A stretch of DNA of 64,000 nucleotides from NCBI GenBank assembly GCA_025451075.1, contig JANWLA010000023.1:52793-116792 (forward strand), read 5' to 3'. Below the pieces are notes generated by a model. The model saw nothing but the letters and a program-made list of their open reading frames with translations. It did not search any database and was not told where the DNA came from. Shown piece by piece: positions 18,484 to 27,694 of the stretch (its first letter is position 1; each line of letters opens with the position of its first letter). The translations under genes were made by a program, and so were the position numbers. The stretch is from Nitrosotalea sp. (GTDB taxonomy: Archaea; Thermoproteota; Nitrososphaeria; Nitrososphaerales; Nitrosopumilaceae).

Positions 18484-19776
18484 ATGAAAACTCTACACTA
18501 CTCCATACTCTTTGGGATTGGAATTACATCTGTCATAATACTGGGTCTGATCTTGGCATTTACACTGCCTTTGACTGGAACAACCTTGCAATCTAACGGG
18601 TTATCTCAAAACTCAAACTATTCAAACGATATGCAAAATGCAGTTGATGTTAATTCTGCAATAAGAAGAACAATAACGCCTGAAAAAATCTGTTTTCAAG
18701 CAGATGATAACTTTTTTGCACAATATCCTACAATTTTAAAAGCAATTCCTCAATCGGACAGTTTTGTACTATACAATGAAACAGTACAGGTAGGACCACT
18801 GGTCAGATATTATAACGGTGAAGGGGTGGATCTATCAAAAGATCAAATTATAACATTACTGTCAAAATATGATTTCAATCATACCACTACGTATAGCACA
18901 GATCACAAACACACCTTCAAATTTAGAAATGAATACTTTACTTGCGGATTTCAATATGGGAATAATAACTATGATCTTTTGTTACAATATGACAAATTGA
19001 TGGGAACAGAAAATAATCTTGGATATGTTCCGATAATAATCGCTGACAATGCGACTGGGCATTCCAAGGATGTAGTCTATGGCACGTTTAACAATACGCT
19101 TGTCTTCAACAATACACTTGGTATTCCTGTCACACTTGTGGTTACATCTGATGCTAACTTGCCTGATAGACAAGTAACGATTCCCTCTCATGAATTATAT
19201 TTTTTATATCTGAACAAAAATGTACCAAGTCCATCTGATGTTACATATCATTACCAAATAGACAATTTTCCACAAATTCAAGGAAATGTAACTGTAAAAC
19301 AAGCGCCAAATTGTATGAATCAAGAAATGACACAATCATTGTATCTTCAAAATGGTTTTTCGATCAAGTTTCCAACCTATTTGCCAGATGGCTTTATTCC
19401 TGTTTGCAATGAGTCTGATGTTGAAAATATAGCAATTGAAGAATTTACAAATTCAACCGGGATTGCACAATACGGTGATCATCACTTTTACCATATTTCT
19501 GCTAATCAACATGAAGACAATGGAATCATAGTTGCAATGGCAATTATGCACTATGGAGAAAATGCAACAGGCCTGGCATACCGTGATTACAAAAATGATA
19601 TCTCGATAGCATATGATAATTCGACATTTTATAGATATGGCGATGGCTCTATAATGACATATGTTGCATCCGGTAGTATTTCTACGGTAGTGTTTACAAC
19701 AGGAGATCAAAGCTACACATTTGCAGGCAAAGTACCACTTGAAGAACTAGTCAAGATGGTAAAGAGTCTGGCGTAA
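18484..19776 (+). CDS. Hypothetical secreted/membrane-anchored protein
   Basis: MKTLHYSILFGIGITSVIILGLILAFTLPLTG N-terminus; starts 3 nt after the previous stop. Confidence 0.75.
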   Translation: MKTLHYSILFGIGITSVIILGLILAFTLPLTGTTLQSNGLSQNSNYSNDMQNAVDVNSAIRRTITPEKICFQADDNFFAQYPTILKAIPQSDSFVLYNETVQVGPLVRYYNGEGVDLSKDQIITLLSKYDFNHTTTYSTDHKHTFKFRNEYFTCGFQYGNNNYDLLLQYDKLMGTENNLGYVPIIIADNATGHSKDVVYGTFNNTLVFNNTLGIPVTLVVTSDANLPDRQVTIPSHELYFLYLNKNVPSPSDVTYHYQIDNFPQIQGNVTVKQAPNCMNQEMTQSLYLQNGFSIKFPTYLPDGFIPVCNESDVENIAIEEFTNSTGIAQYGDHHFYHISANQHEDNGIIVAMAIMHYGENATGLAYRDYKNDISIAYDNSTFYRYGDGSIMTYVASGSISTVVFTTGDQSYTFAGKVPLEELVKMVKSLA

Positions 19777-19787
19777 TTAGACGAAAA

Positions 19788-19850
19788 TGAAAACTCTACG
19801 CCTTTCCTGTTTTAAAGGGGGGAACTAAACTAGATGAACAAAACCCTCAA
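19788..19850 (+). repeat. Direct repeat R2, left copy
   Basis: gaaaactctacgcctttcctgttttaaaggggggaactaaactagatgaacaaaaccctcaa; matches the right copy at 20622-20682. Confidence 0.75.
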
Positions 19851-19881
19851 ACCATATGGATAAAGTTGTATTATACAAATA

Positions 19882-19919
19882 TGTATATATACAATCGTTT
19901 CCTATCTATAGATAGGAAA
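19882..19919. promoter_or_regulatory. Two palindromes (tgtatatataca; tttcctatctatagataggaaa) immediately before ATG 19920
   Basis: 22-bp perfect palindrome 19898-19919 and 12-bp perfect palindrome 19882-19893. Confidence 0.75.
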
Positions 19920-20222
19920 ATGAGCAAAGCCATATTGCAAAAGAAATCTGGAAAAAGTTCCAGAACTATATCACACATGCCACGTCTTGATACTATCGAG
20001 ATGGTAGAAGAGATGATTTCTGACAAAAAGGAGTTTAGTTCTAAAAACAGATTATGGAGATCCCTTCCAAAACAGGTCCAATACAAGACATTTACTACGA
20101 TTCTAGATTACCTAGAAAAGTCAAATAAGATAATGTATGATAAGAAAGGCTCTATTCTCTGGATATTTGCAGACAATCCAAAACTAAAGAAGCTTCACAG
20201 AGAATCTACCGTATTAAGATAG
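19920..20222 (+). CDS. Hypothetical small basic, possibly winged-helix protein; candidate antitoxin/regulator
   Basis: MSKAILQKKSGKSSRTISHMPRLDTIEMVEEMISDKKEFSSKNRLWRSLPKQVQYKTFTTILDYLEKSNKIMYDKKGSILWIF; helix-rich with terminal beta-wing-like segment. Confidence 0.6.
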   Translation: MSKAILQKKSGKSSRTISHMPRLDTIEMVEEMISDKKEFSSKNRLWRSLPKQVQYKTFTTILDYLEKSNKIMYDKKGSILWIFADNPKLKKLHRESTVLR

Positions 20223-20223
20223 T

Positions 20224-20544
20224 CTAGTAGCCAAATCTTTTTTCGTATTCTTTGTGATCAAATGCTTCTAAAATGGTGCAGACTTTTTCTTGTTTTGTAC
20301 CATATACGGTATACACTATTCTCCATCCCGATCTTAGCTTGAAACGAAACAATGTGTGAATTCTATGTTCTTTGGAGTATTTTTTAGGCCACAGGCTTCT
20401 TGGAATTTTATCGCCTTTGGCGCAATCTTTCTTAAGTAGGTCCAATACATCGTTGATCTCTTTGTATCGGTCACTTGTTTTATCTAACGAATTGAAAAAT
20501 TCTATAAAGTCTGGAGCACCGCGAATAGATATTTTTTCTTTCAA
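20224..20544 (-). CDS. RelE/ParE-superfamily toxin-like protein
   Basis: DKIPRSLWPKKYSKEHRIHTLFRFKLRSGWRIVYTVYGTKQEKVCTILEAFDHKEYEKRFGY: RelE-like R..WRIVYTV..... ILE.FDHKEYEKRF ending. Confidence 0.75.
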   Translation of the reverse strand: MKEKISIRGAPDFIEFFNSLDKTSDRYKEINDVLDLLKKDCAKGDKIPRSLWPKKYSKEHRIHTLFRFKLRSGWRIVYTVYGTKQEKVCTILEAFDHKEYEKRFGY

Positions 20545-20621
20545 GACTAGTCGAGCATGAATTGTTGAGTTTATTATTTAACCATGTCAGATATGAAACT
20601 CAAAATATTCTCTTGAGATGG

Positions 20622-20682
20622 GAAAACTCTACACCTTTCCAGTTTTACGAGGGAACTAAACCAAGTGAACAAAACCCCTCAA
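20622..20682 (+). repeat. Direct repeat R2, right copy
   Basis: gaaaactctacacctttccagttttacgagggaactaaaccaagtgaacaaaacccctcaa. Confidence 0.75.
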
Positions 20683-20732
20683 GGGCCTTTTTTAAAACAA
20701 GATACTATCTAGTTCACAAGGCCTAGTATACA

Positions 20733-21185
20733 TTATTGTTTAAAATCCAGCTTCATCTGATACAGGTTTTTCTTTGATACCACAACCGTTTTGCCTTCTT
20801 GATTGGTCCCCTCAAAATCTACTCCAATCAAGCCAAACTCTTCATTGATCTCTCGCTTGTCAGAGATTTTGAATTTTATTTTCAGGTTTTCATCTGTATG
20901 TAATGGCTTCAAAAATCTTGTCTGCCTGTTCTTCCATTCTGGGTCTCCGTCGATTCCATAAAAAATCAAAACATTCCCGTACATTTCCTCCAGTCTTGTA
21001 AACTCGCCTTCCATCTTTGACAAAATGGCTCTGCCAGAAACCATCTTTTTTTCTTTGTCTTGTTTGTCATAAATTATATTTTTAATTCCTGAAAATTTCA
21101 AATATGCATCAAGTTCTGAAATAGTTATTTTGCACTCTGAATAAAACTCGTCTCCGACATTTATCTCTGCAAACGTTTTCATCAA
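20733..21185 (-). CDS. MaoC-like (hot-dog fold) domain protein
   Basis: FAEINVGDEFYSECKITISELDAYLKFSG... TRFLKPLHTDENLKIKFKISDKRE. Confidence 0.6.
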   Translation of the reverse strand: MMKTFAEINVGDEFYSECKITISELDAYLKFSGIKNIIYDKQDKEKKMVSGRAILSKMEGEFTRLEEMYGNVLIFYGIDGDPEWKNRQTRFLKPLHTDENLKIKFKISDKREINEEFGLIGVDFEGTNQEGKTVVVSKKNLYQMKLDFKQ

Positions 21186-22969
21186 GATCTGGTTTCGTCT
21201 GGATAGTAAATTATCTCTGCGTTGTTGACTGCCTTTCCAGAAGTAAGATGGCTGATTGCTTTTAGGATGTTGTCATTGCTTGATTCTGTGCCGTCTACGC
21301 TTCCGGGCAAAACTAAGTACATTCTAAGTTTTGATTTTAAAACATCGCTTAGTTCCTGGTTTACAGTTGTTGCAAACGGTCTCAGTGCTCCCCGGAATAC
21401 TTCGACTCGCGCCCGCTCTGCACCTGTTACCTTGCCGCCTGCTGGCATGTCTGGCCCTATGATTACCATGGTTCCCTCCTTGCCCTTGAAAAGTGGCGGG
21501 TTCTTTGCCCCTCCTGGCACAAACGTGCCAATTGTTTCCTGCATAAATATTGCAGGTGTGTTTATGAACTTGTCAACCAACCCATCCCATTCTTTTCTGG
21601 ATAGATCAACAAATTTGCTATTTTGCAAAACCTTCCCTGTTATGTAAATTACAGAACTGATTGGCCCGACTTTTTGTGTCGCGGTGTTAAGCATTCTTTT
21701 TACACTTTCTTGGTTTGTCAGGTCCATGACATGGGAATGAAACTTGGACAGCCTCTCCTCTGCTACCTTGGGGCTTGTCTTTGAAATCAAAATTACTGTC
21801 TTTCCGCCGACATCCTCAATTTTTTGTGCAAGAAATTCAGTCCTTGCTACATCTGATTCATCTGTTGCATCAACTGCAAAGACCACTACTTTGGAATCAA
21901 AATTGGCTTGGGTTTCTGGAATTGAGCACGCCACATGTGGCTTTACTGGATAAAATACACGGTCGCCTGGTATTACTTTACCATTTAGAATTTGTCCAAT
22001 AGCATCATCACTTAGCATAAGGACTGTCTCTGCAACCTGTTGCTGGGTCAGGAACTGCTCGTCTGCAATCATCTTGCTTGTGTTGTTTTGAACTTTTTCT
22101 GCAATGTTTTGTATTTTTGCAAGAAGTGCAGAGATTGTAGTGCCAAGTTTTTGTATGTCTGATTCTGATGTGATTGATTTTGACTTTGCCATCTTTGCAG
22201 CGGCTTGTGCAATCCCATGCTTGACAGTATTTTCGTCTTCTCCTAGTAGAGGTAAAATGTCAACGTTTACTGCTTCAACTTCTTCTGGTGTGAGATTTTC
22301 AAATCCGCTGACTCTCATAAATTCTGCTGCTGCCTTGGGGTATACTGTCTTGTAGATTCTATCAGAGTGGACAGGTCCTGGGTTTGTAGCAATTGAGATT
22401 ATTTTCTTGTCTGTCAACTCCCATGACATTGCCTCTGCAAGTCTGTTCTTTGCCCCCTGGGATGCTGTATATGGACTGCGGAATCTGTATGGTCTTTGCT
22501 CATATGGTTTTTCTTCTGTAAAAAATGTCGATATTGTAACTATCTTGGAACCTACTTTCATTGTCTTTATTGCCTGGGTCGATGTCCAAAATGTTCCAGT
22601 GAGGTGTATTCCAACGGTACTTTTGAATTCAGAAATTGCAGCGTTTGGAAAACAAGTGACAGGCCCTGAGACTCCGGCATTGTTTACAAGTATATCCACT
22701 GTACCATGTGACTTTTTGAGATCGTCAAACATCTTTGAGACTCCTTCCTCATCGCTTACATCAACACCTGGGAAAATTTTTACAAATGATTTGCTATTTG
22801 CTTTTGCGATTACCTGCTCTAGTTCTTTTGCAGCTTCTTCAAGAGGCTCTTTTCTTCTTCCCAAAATGACAATGTTTGCACCATTTTCGGCAAATTTTAT
22901 GGCAATTGCCTTTCCTATGCCGGTTCCACTTCCTGTGATTACAACAATCTTATTTTGAAATTTTAGCAT
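21182..22969 (-). CDS. Large two-domain SDR-like protein
   Basis: VVITGSGTGIGKAIAIKFAENGANIVILGRR, NNAGVSGP; second, degenerate SDR-like half after residue ~350. Confidence 0.85.
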   Translation of the reverse strand: MLKFQNKIVVITGSGTGIGKAIAIKFAENGANIVILGRRKEPLEEAAKELEQVIAKANSKSFVKIFPGVDVSDEEGVSKMFDDLKKSHGTVDILVNNAGVSGPVTCFPNAAISEFKSTVGIHLTGTFWTSTQAIKTMKVGSKIVTISTFFTEEKPYEQRPYRFRSPYTASQGAKNRLAEAMSWELTDKKIISIATNPGPVHSDRIYKTVYPKAAAEFMRVSGFENLTPEEVEAVNVDILPLLGEDENTVKHGIAQAAAKMAKSKSITSESDIQKLGTTISALLAKIQNIAEKVQNNTSKMIADEQFLTQQQVAETVLMLSDDAIGQILNGKVIPGDRVFYPVKPHVACSIPETQANFDSKVVVFAVDATDESDVARTEFLAQKIEDVGGKTVILISKTSPKVAEERLSKFHSHVMDLTNQESVKRMLNTATQKVGPISSVIYITGKVLQNSKFVDLSRKEWDGLVDKFINTPAIFMQETIGTFVPGGAKNPPLFKGKEGTMVIIGPDMPAGGKVTGAERARVEVFRGALRPFATTVNQELSDVLKSKLRMYLVLPGSVDGTESSNDNILKAISHLTSGKAVNNAEIIYYPDETRS

Positions 22970-23138
22970 GAATAGTGACCTGACGGTTTTGGACTATTTA
23001 TTCGATTATGCTTGTCGGCAGCAATTGCAGTTCTAGTTTGTACGTATTTGGTATTGTCATAATTTAGATCTGGCCCAGAACTATACCATCAAATGGTTCT
23101 ACAGACATATTTATTTGTGGGTTGGATAAAACCCCCAC

Positions 23139-23375
23139 ATGCACGATTCAGAATCTGACACTTTTCATCCAGTAAATAAAAATGAAGAATTTTGCGAGTC
23201 TTTAAAAAAAATTGGCATTGATGCCAAAGCAAATCAAATTGATACCGATGAAGCAGAAAAAGAAAATTATTATTCAAGACACTATAGCCATACTCCTTTA
23301 ATGGTGACAAATCATGGTACCATCACACTCAAGGGAACTAACATTGATGTGGTCCAAATTATTCAAAAGGGATAG
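23139..23375 (+). CDS. Hypothetical protein
   Basis: 78 aa ORF directly upstream of another ORF in the same orientation. Confidence 0.5.
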   Translation: MHDSESDTFHPVNKNEEFCESLKKIGIDAKANQIDTDEAEKENYYSRHYSHTPLMVTNHGTITLKGTNIDVVQIIQKG

Positions 23376-23378
23376 AGC

Positions 23379-23780
23379 ATGGCACAAGATCTTAATCCTA
23401 TATCATGGGGCGCACAAGACAGATACCAAGCCCACTTTATTGTAAAAATTCTGATTGGCTGTGACGATGAGGACTATCTTGCAAGGCCGACACTGCACAC
23501 CAAAGGGCATTTTGCCACAAAGAAAGTTGACGGGGTCAAGTGGGTTGGAGGCCAACTTGCAGATACGCTAAACGCGGATGATATACTCAAAGCAATGATG
23601 ATAAAGTTACCATACGAAGATGCCCAGATAAATGTCGAGCCGACAACAGGTGGTGTCAGAATTTTTGGCAAGTGGAAAGGCAGTTACGAGTTTACCATGA
23701 CAAAAGAATTGTTTGCAGTCTATGACAGGATTGCACACTGCATAAAAAATCTGTCATGCTCTCCACCAGTCCAAAGCTAG
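23379..23780 (+). CDS. Hypothetical protein
   Basis: 133 aa ORF, coding-like composition. Confidence 0.65.
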   Translation: MAQDLNPISWGAQDRYQAHFIVKILIGCDDEDYLARPTLHTKGHFATKKVDGVKWVGGQLADTLNADDILKAMMIKLPYEDAQINVEPTTGGVRIFGKWKGSYEFTMTKELFAVYDRIAHCIKNLSCSPPVQS

Positions 23781-24287
23781 GCAGTCAACTTTATCCCCTT
23801 TTGGAATTGCCAAGATAAACTGTTTTCGTACGGTTGTTGCAAGCCTTCCAGCTAGTACAACACTTGTTGCAGACATTGTATCCGTAGAATTGTACACCTG
23901 GAGCAAGTATGGCGCGTGATCAATTCCTGGTCCCTTTTGGTATACTGCAAAATCGCAACCAAATTTAATGCCCGGATTTACAATGTATCCCTTGTCCCTA
24001 AAGTCCTTGTAGACAGTATATTTTTTATCAAAATTGTGGTACTCTCTTCTGCAAATCTCCAAGAGTTCTTTTGATGCAACAGGTTTTTTTGACTGGTATA
24101 CTTTGAGTTTTGATTTTTCCTGCAGGTAATATCCCTCAATTAAATCAAGGATTAATGGAACGTTTATCTCGTCAGGTTTTGGCTTTGTCATGCCAATTGG
24201 CTTGCCATAATATCCTGCAACAAAAAGTGCTTTTGAATCTGCAATGTTCCAAACTATTATCCTGTTTTCAAGCAGGTCGCCTTTCAT
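23754..24287 (-). CDS. endA: tRNA-splicing endonuclease (EndA-like)
   Basis: FRDKGYIVNPGIKFGCDFAVYQKGPGIDHAPYLLQVYN...LAGRLATTVRKQFILAIP matches the archaeal EndA catalytic region (Y..G..H..K). Confidence 0.9.
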   Translation of the reverse strand: MKGDLLENRIIVWNIADSKALFVAGYYGKPIGMTKPKPDEINVPLILDLIEGYYLQEKSKLKVYQSKKPVASKELLEICRREYHNFDKKYTVYKDFRDKGYIVNPGIKFGCDFAVYQKGPGIDHAPYLLQVYNSTDTMSATSVVLAGRLATTVRKQFILAIPKGDKVDCLALDWWRA

Positions 24288-24370
24288 GTTTATTTTGTTA
24301 TATTGTAATTGATTTTAGTGTTTACAATTAATTGTCAAAAAAAGGAAAAAAGAATATTTTTCTTAAAATT

Positions 24371-25027
24371 TTATAGGCTCAGAGCAAGCAAAATGAATGA
24401 ATCCGATACCTGCAGTACTTTATCTGACATTTCCTCAATTCCCTCTACAACATCCTTGAGAAGAAGCAGCTCTTTTGTGGTGGCAGTCTCGTCAAGAACC
24501 CTGATACTTAGTGCTCTGTACTTGTCGTCTACCTGTCTTTCTATCTTCTGTGCCTCGTGGGCAAGATCAATTGCCACGGTGCTGTTGTTGCTTGCAAGTG
24601 CCCTGATGATTTCATTTATTTTATGAATCTGGTCTACTGCAAGCTCGACTAGTTCTGTGAGGTCCTTGTCAAGTTTTTCCTTTTTGAGTGTGGCTGCCTT
24701 GATATTTGAGAGTTTGAAGGCAATGCCTGTGATGTATCCTGCGATTTCATCCATCGTATATGCCGAGTTCAAAAGATTCTCCCTGTTCATCATGAGACCG
24801 CCTACGTCTGAAATCTCTCTTGTTATTTTTCTACGAAGAGCTTCTACTTCATCTTCTGTATTTTTTATTCTTTCAAGTAGTTGTTTTATTTCAGCCTTGT
24901 CTGCCTTGATTATCAAACCTGGCAGAATTGACAGATCTCTGACAGCGTTGAGAATTCTGTTAATCTCGTCTTGTAAAACGGCAAGGGCCTTTCTCTTTGC
25001 CTGAACTTCAAGTTCTCCGCTATACAT
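24371..25027 (-). CDS. DUF47/PhoU-like coiled-coil protein
   Basis: Helical, MDEIAGYITGIAFKLSNI and DVVEGIEEMSDKVLQVSDSF motifs. Confidence 0.7.
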   Translation of the reverse strand: MYSGELEVQAKRKALAVLQDEINRILNAVRDLSILPGLIIKADKAEIKQLLERIKNTEDEVEALRRKITREISDVGGLMMNRENLLNSAYTMDEIAGYITGIAFKLSNIKAATLKKEKLDKDLTELVELAVDQIHKINEIIRALASNNSTVAIDLAHEAQKIERQVDDKYRALSIRVLDETATTKELLLLKDVVEGIEEMSDKVLQVSDSFILLALSL

Positions 25028-25097
25028 CTAGAGATTTTAGACTATGCCTGCAGCTAATAATCCTTGCGTAAATTAGATTAGGACAAGAAAAATTTCT

Positions 25098-26864
25098 CTA
25101 GTTTATTTTTTCATCTTGCACAACGCGTTTTTGACTGTTGTACAAAGTTATCATTTCATCAATGTTGGTTGCATTTTCCGATGTTTTTTCAAATCGTATC
25201 TTTCCGGTAAACTTTGGAAACCTGAGGGCAAGCCCACTGCCTTTTCTGATTTTATCCATGGCAACTTTGTGAATTGGGCTTAGGGTTATCTCTGATGCTA
25301 CAATTTCTATTACCACTTCTGGCTCAAACCACACGTCTGCCTCAAGGCCGCTCTGAATTCTTGAGTCTTTTTTTACAGTGATTTTATCTGAGAGGATCTG
25401 GTAAAACTGGTCCAGGCTCTCATCTGTAAACCCGGTTCCTACCTTGCAGATGCTTGGAAACATGTCCGCCTTGTCATCGTATGCAGAAAGCAGCAAGGCA
25501 CCATATCTTCCAGTCCTTCTGCCCCTGCCATAAAATGCCCCAACTACAACTAAATCTAAGCTGTCTCCAAGCTCATTTCTGTATTCTCGCTTGAGCTTGA
25601 GCCAGTTGTTTGCCCTTGCACCTGCACGATATGGAGAGTCTAGCTGTTTTAGCATTATTCCTTCACATCCAGAATTTATTGCGTTCTCCAAACTGTCTTC
25701 TACTTCACTGTCTGACTTGACAAGTGTCATTGGCATTACTTTGGCAAAAGAATCCTCGGATACATTTTTCTCAAGCAGTCTTCTTCTTTCAGTATATGGC
25801 ACATCAAGGCAATTTTTTTTGTCAACTAGTAAAATGTCAAAAAAGTTTACAGTGATTGGATATTCTTGTACAGCTTGCGCAATTTTGTATTTGCGCCTTC
25901 TGTGCATTAATTCCTGGAATGGCAAAAACTCTCCAGTGTCATCATTTATTGCAACAACTTCGGCTTCCAATATGACATCATCTGACTTTAACGCCTTGCC
26001 AATGTTTTCTACAATATCAGGATAGTAGCTTGTGATGTTTTCAAGACTGCGAGAATACAGGATAATTTTTTCTCCCTGTCTGTGGATCTGGACTCGTTCC
26101 CCATCAAGCTTGTACTCTGATGCAAACTGGCTTCCCATTTTTTCATGGGCCTCTTGAGGGCTCTTTACCCTTTCAGCAAGCATTGGACGAATCGGACTAA
26201 ATATTGTGACCTGGAAATCTTTTAGTGATTCCAGTCCGTCTTTTGATACTGCAAATGACACCTTTCCCAAATCGCTGCAGACATTGTACGCGTGTTCAAG
26301 TAAAGGCCTGTTTTCTTTAGAGCCAGTATATGCAACTGCTAGTGCATCAAGTATGGTATAGTCTGCAATTCCAAGCCGGAGGTTTGACGTTATTATCTTT
26401 GCAATAAATCTACCTTCTGCCGGCGTTGCATCATTTAGGAGACTGGAGATGTACTTCATCTTCATGTCCTGTGATCTTGCGCCTTTGAGATCTGCAATTT
26501 TGTACAGGGTGTCATAGACTCGCTCCACTGTAATATTTTCACTAAGAAATGTTGTCTGTGTTTTCTGCTCTAGTATCTTTGATGCCACCTGCCCAAAGTC
26601 TCCAGTGTCTTTGTACTGGTCCTCTATTTTTTTAATTGAAATCCCGGATGACTTTGAAAGTGCCTTTATTGCAATCTTTTCTGCAATGCCAATCTCTACT
26701 CCTTCATGGTCAGGCCTTAGTTTTCCCTGGAGCAGGTAGACAACTTTTGGTATTATATCCGGTGGTGTAATTTTGAACAAGTCTACCAGGTGCTGTGTTA
26801 GCTCTAGTCTCTTTGTGGTATTTTCCATGTAACTTAATGTGTCAGCAACAAGGGAAAATTTCAT
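25098..26864 (-). CDS. lig: ATP-dependent DNA ligase
   Basis: ASEYKLDGERVQIHR (adenylation motif), EGIMLKQLDSPYRAGARANNWLKLKREY. Confidence 0.97.
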   Translation of the reverse strand: MKFSLVADTLSYMENTTKRLELTQHLVDLFKITPPDIIPKVVYLLQGKLRPDHEGVEIGIAEKIAIKALSKSSGISIKKIEDQYKDTGDFGQVASKILEQKTQTTFLSENITVERVYDTLYKIADLKGARSQDMKMKYISSLLNDATPAEGRFIAKIITSNLRLGIADYTILDALAVAYTGSKENRPLLEHAYNVCSDLGKVSFAVSKDGLESLKDFQVTIFSPIRPMLAERVKSPQEAHEKMGSQFASEYKLDGERVQIHRQGEKIILYSRSLENITSYYPDIVENIGKALKSDDVILEAEVVAINDDTGEFLPFQELMHRRRKYKIAQAVQEYPITVNFFDILLVDKKNCLDVPYTERRRLLEKNVSEDSFAKVMPMTLVKSDSEVEDSLENAINSGCEGIMLKQLDSPYRAGARANNWLKLKREYRNELGDSLDLVVVGAFYGRGRRTGRYGALLLSAYDDKADMFPSICKVGTGFTDESLDQFYQILSDKITVKKDSRIQSGLEADVWFEPEVVIEIVASEITLSPIHKVAMDKIRKGSGLALRFPKFTGKIRFEKTSENATNIDEMITLYNSQKRVVQDEKIN

Positions 26865-26898
26865 CTTAGGATTATTGGCATATGCAGCATAAAAGAAG

Positions 26899-27198
26899 TT
26901 ATTTCTTGTGCAGGTGCGCCTGGATTTTTAATTTGATCTCTATAGTTCGCTTTGAGATTATTGCATGAAAGTCCGAGTGCTCTTCTGAATCAAGAAATCT
27001 CTTGTTTCTCTTGAGAAATCCATCAAAGAAGACTCCGCCCATGTATCCAATGTAGAGTCCTACTGCAAAGTCTTCCATGTTTGTAATGGGCCATGATTTT
27101 GCCTCTGATAGAACCATGGTTGGATAGTCCAAGGCATAGGTTATCACGTCATTTAGGTTCTTTTCTTCAATCATGTCAAGGCCCATGATATCCAGCAA
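26899..27198 (-). CDS. Hypothetical protein
   Basis: 99 aa ORF, IGYMGGVFFDGFLKRNKRFL. Confidence 0.6.
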   Translation of the reverse strand: MLDIMGLDMIEEKNLNDVITYALDYPTMVLSEAKSWPITNMEDFAVGLYIGYMGGVFFDGFLKRNKRFLDSEEHSDFHAIISKRTIEIKLKIQAHLHKK

Positions 27199-27284
27199 CT
27201 TTTTCTAGTATTTAGTATTTCTCAAATTTTGATATCAGGTGCAAAGACACCTTTGGACATGGCCAGGAATTAGGATTAAAGACA

Positions 27285-27330
27285 ATAACAAATGGATCGC
27301 CTTGATTCAGAACGCTAGTAAAAAATAATC
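27285..27330 (+). repeat. Short diverged upstream repeat, copy 1 (copy 2 at ~27648-27690)
   Basis: acaaatggat..ctt.attca.aa.gc.agtaaaaa.. shared upstream of the two adjacent small ORFs. Confidence 0.5.
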
Positions 27331-27355
27331 ATTAGGTATATTCATTAATCTATTA

Positions 27356-27577
27356 TTGCCTCGTTCTTTCATGCTTGATTTAACACAGAGTCTTATTGTA
27401 AGAGTCCTTATCACTACCGCAATCATCTCAATAATTTCATACTTTGTGATTAAGAGGGGCATGGTATCACCAGATCGATTAAGATGGGCTATTCCAGCTC
27501 TCTTTATTGTCTTTGGAATCTCGATATTAATCCAAATTCTGTATGTCCTCTATAGAAACCATTTGATGGGATCCTAA
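27356..27577 (+). CDS. Small two-TM membrane protein
   Basis: VLITTAIISIISYFVI and WAIPALFIVFGISILIQILYVLY. Confidence 0.6.
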   Translation: MPRSFMLDLTQSLIVRVLITTAIISIISYFVIKRGMVSPDRLRWAIPALFIVFGISILIQILYVLYRNHLMGS

Positions 27578-27694
27578 ACAATAGTTTTTCAAACTTTCAT
27601 CAACCGATTTTGAACAAAGATAAGATCAACTGCCAACATACAGAACCACAAATGGATAACTTTAATTCAAAATGCAAGTAAAAATTAAGAGAAA

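Noticed and set aside
22407-22958. 183-aa plus-strand ORF
   Set aside because: Antisense shadow of the double-SDR gene.
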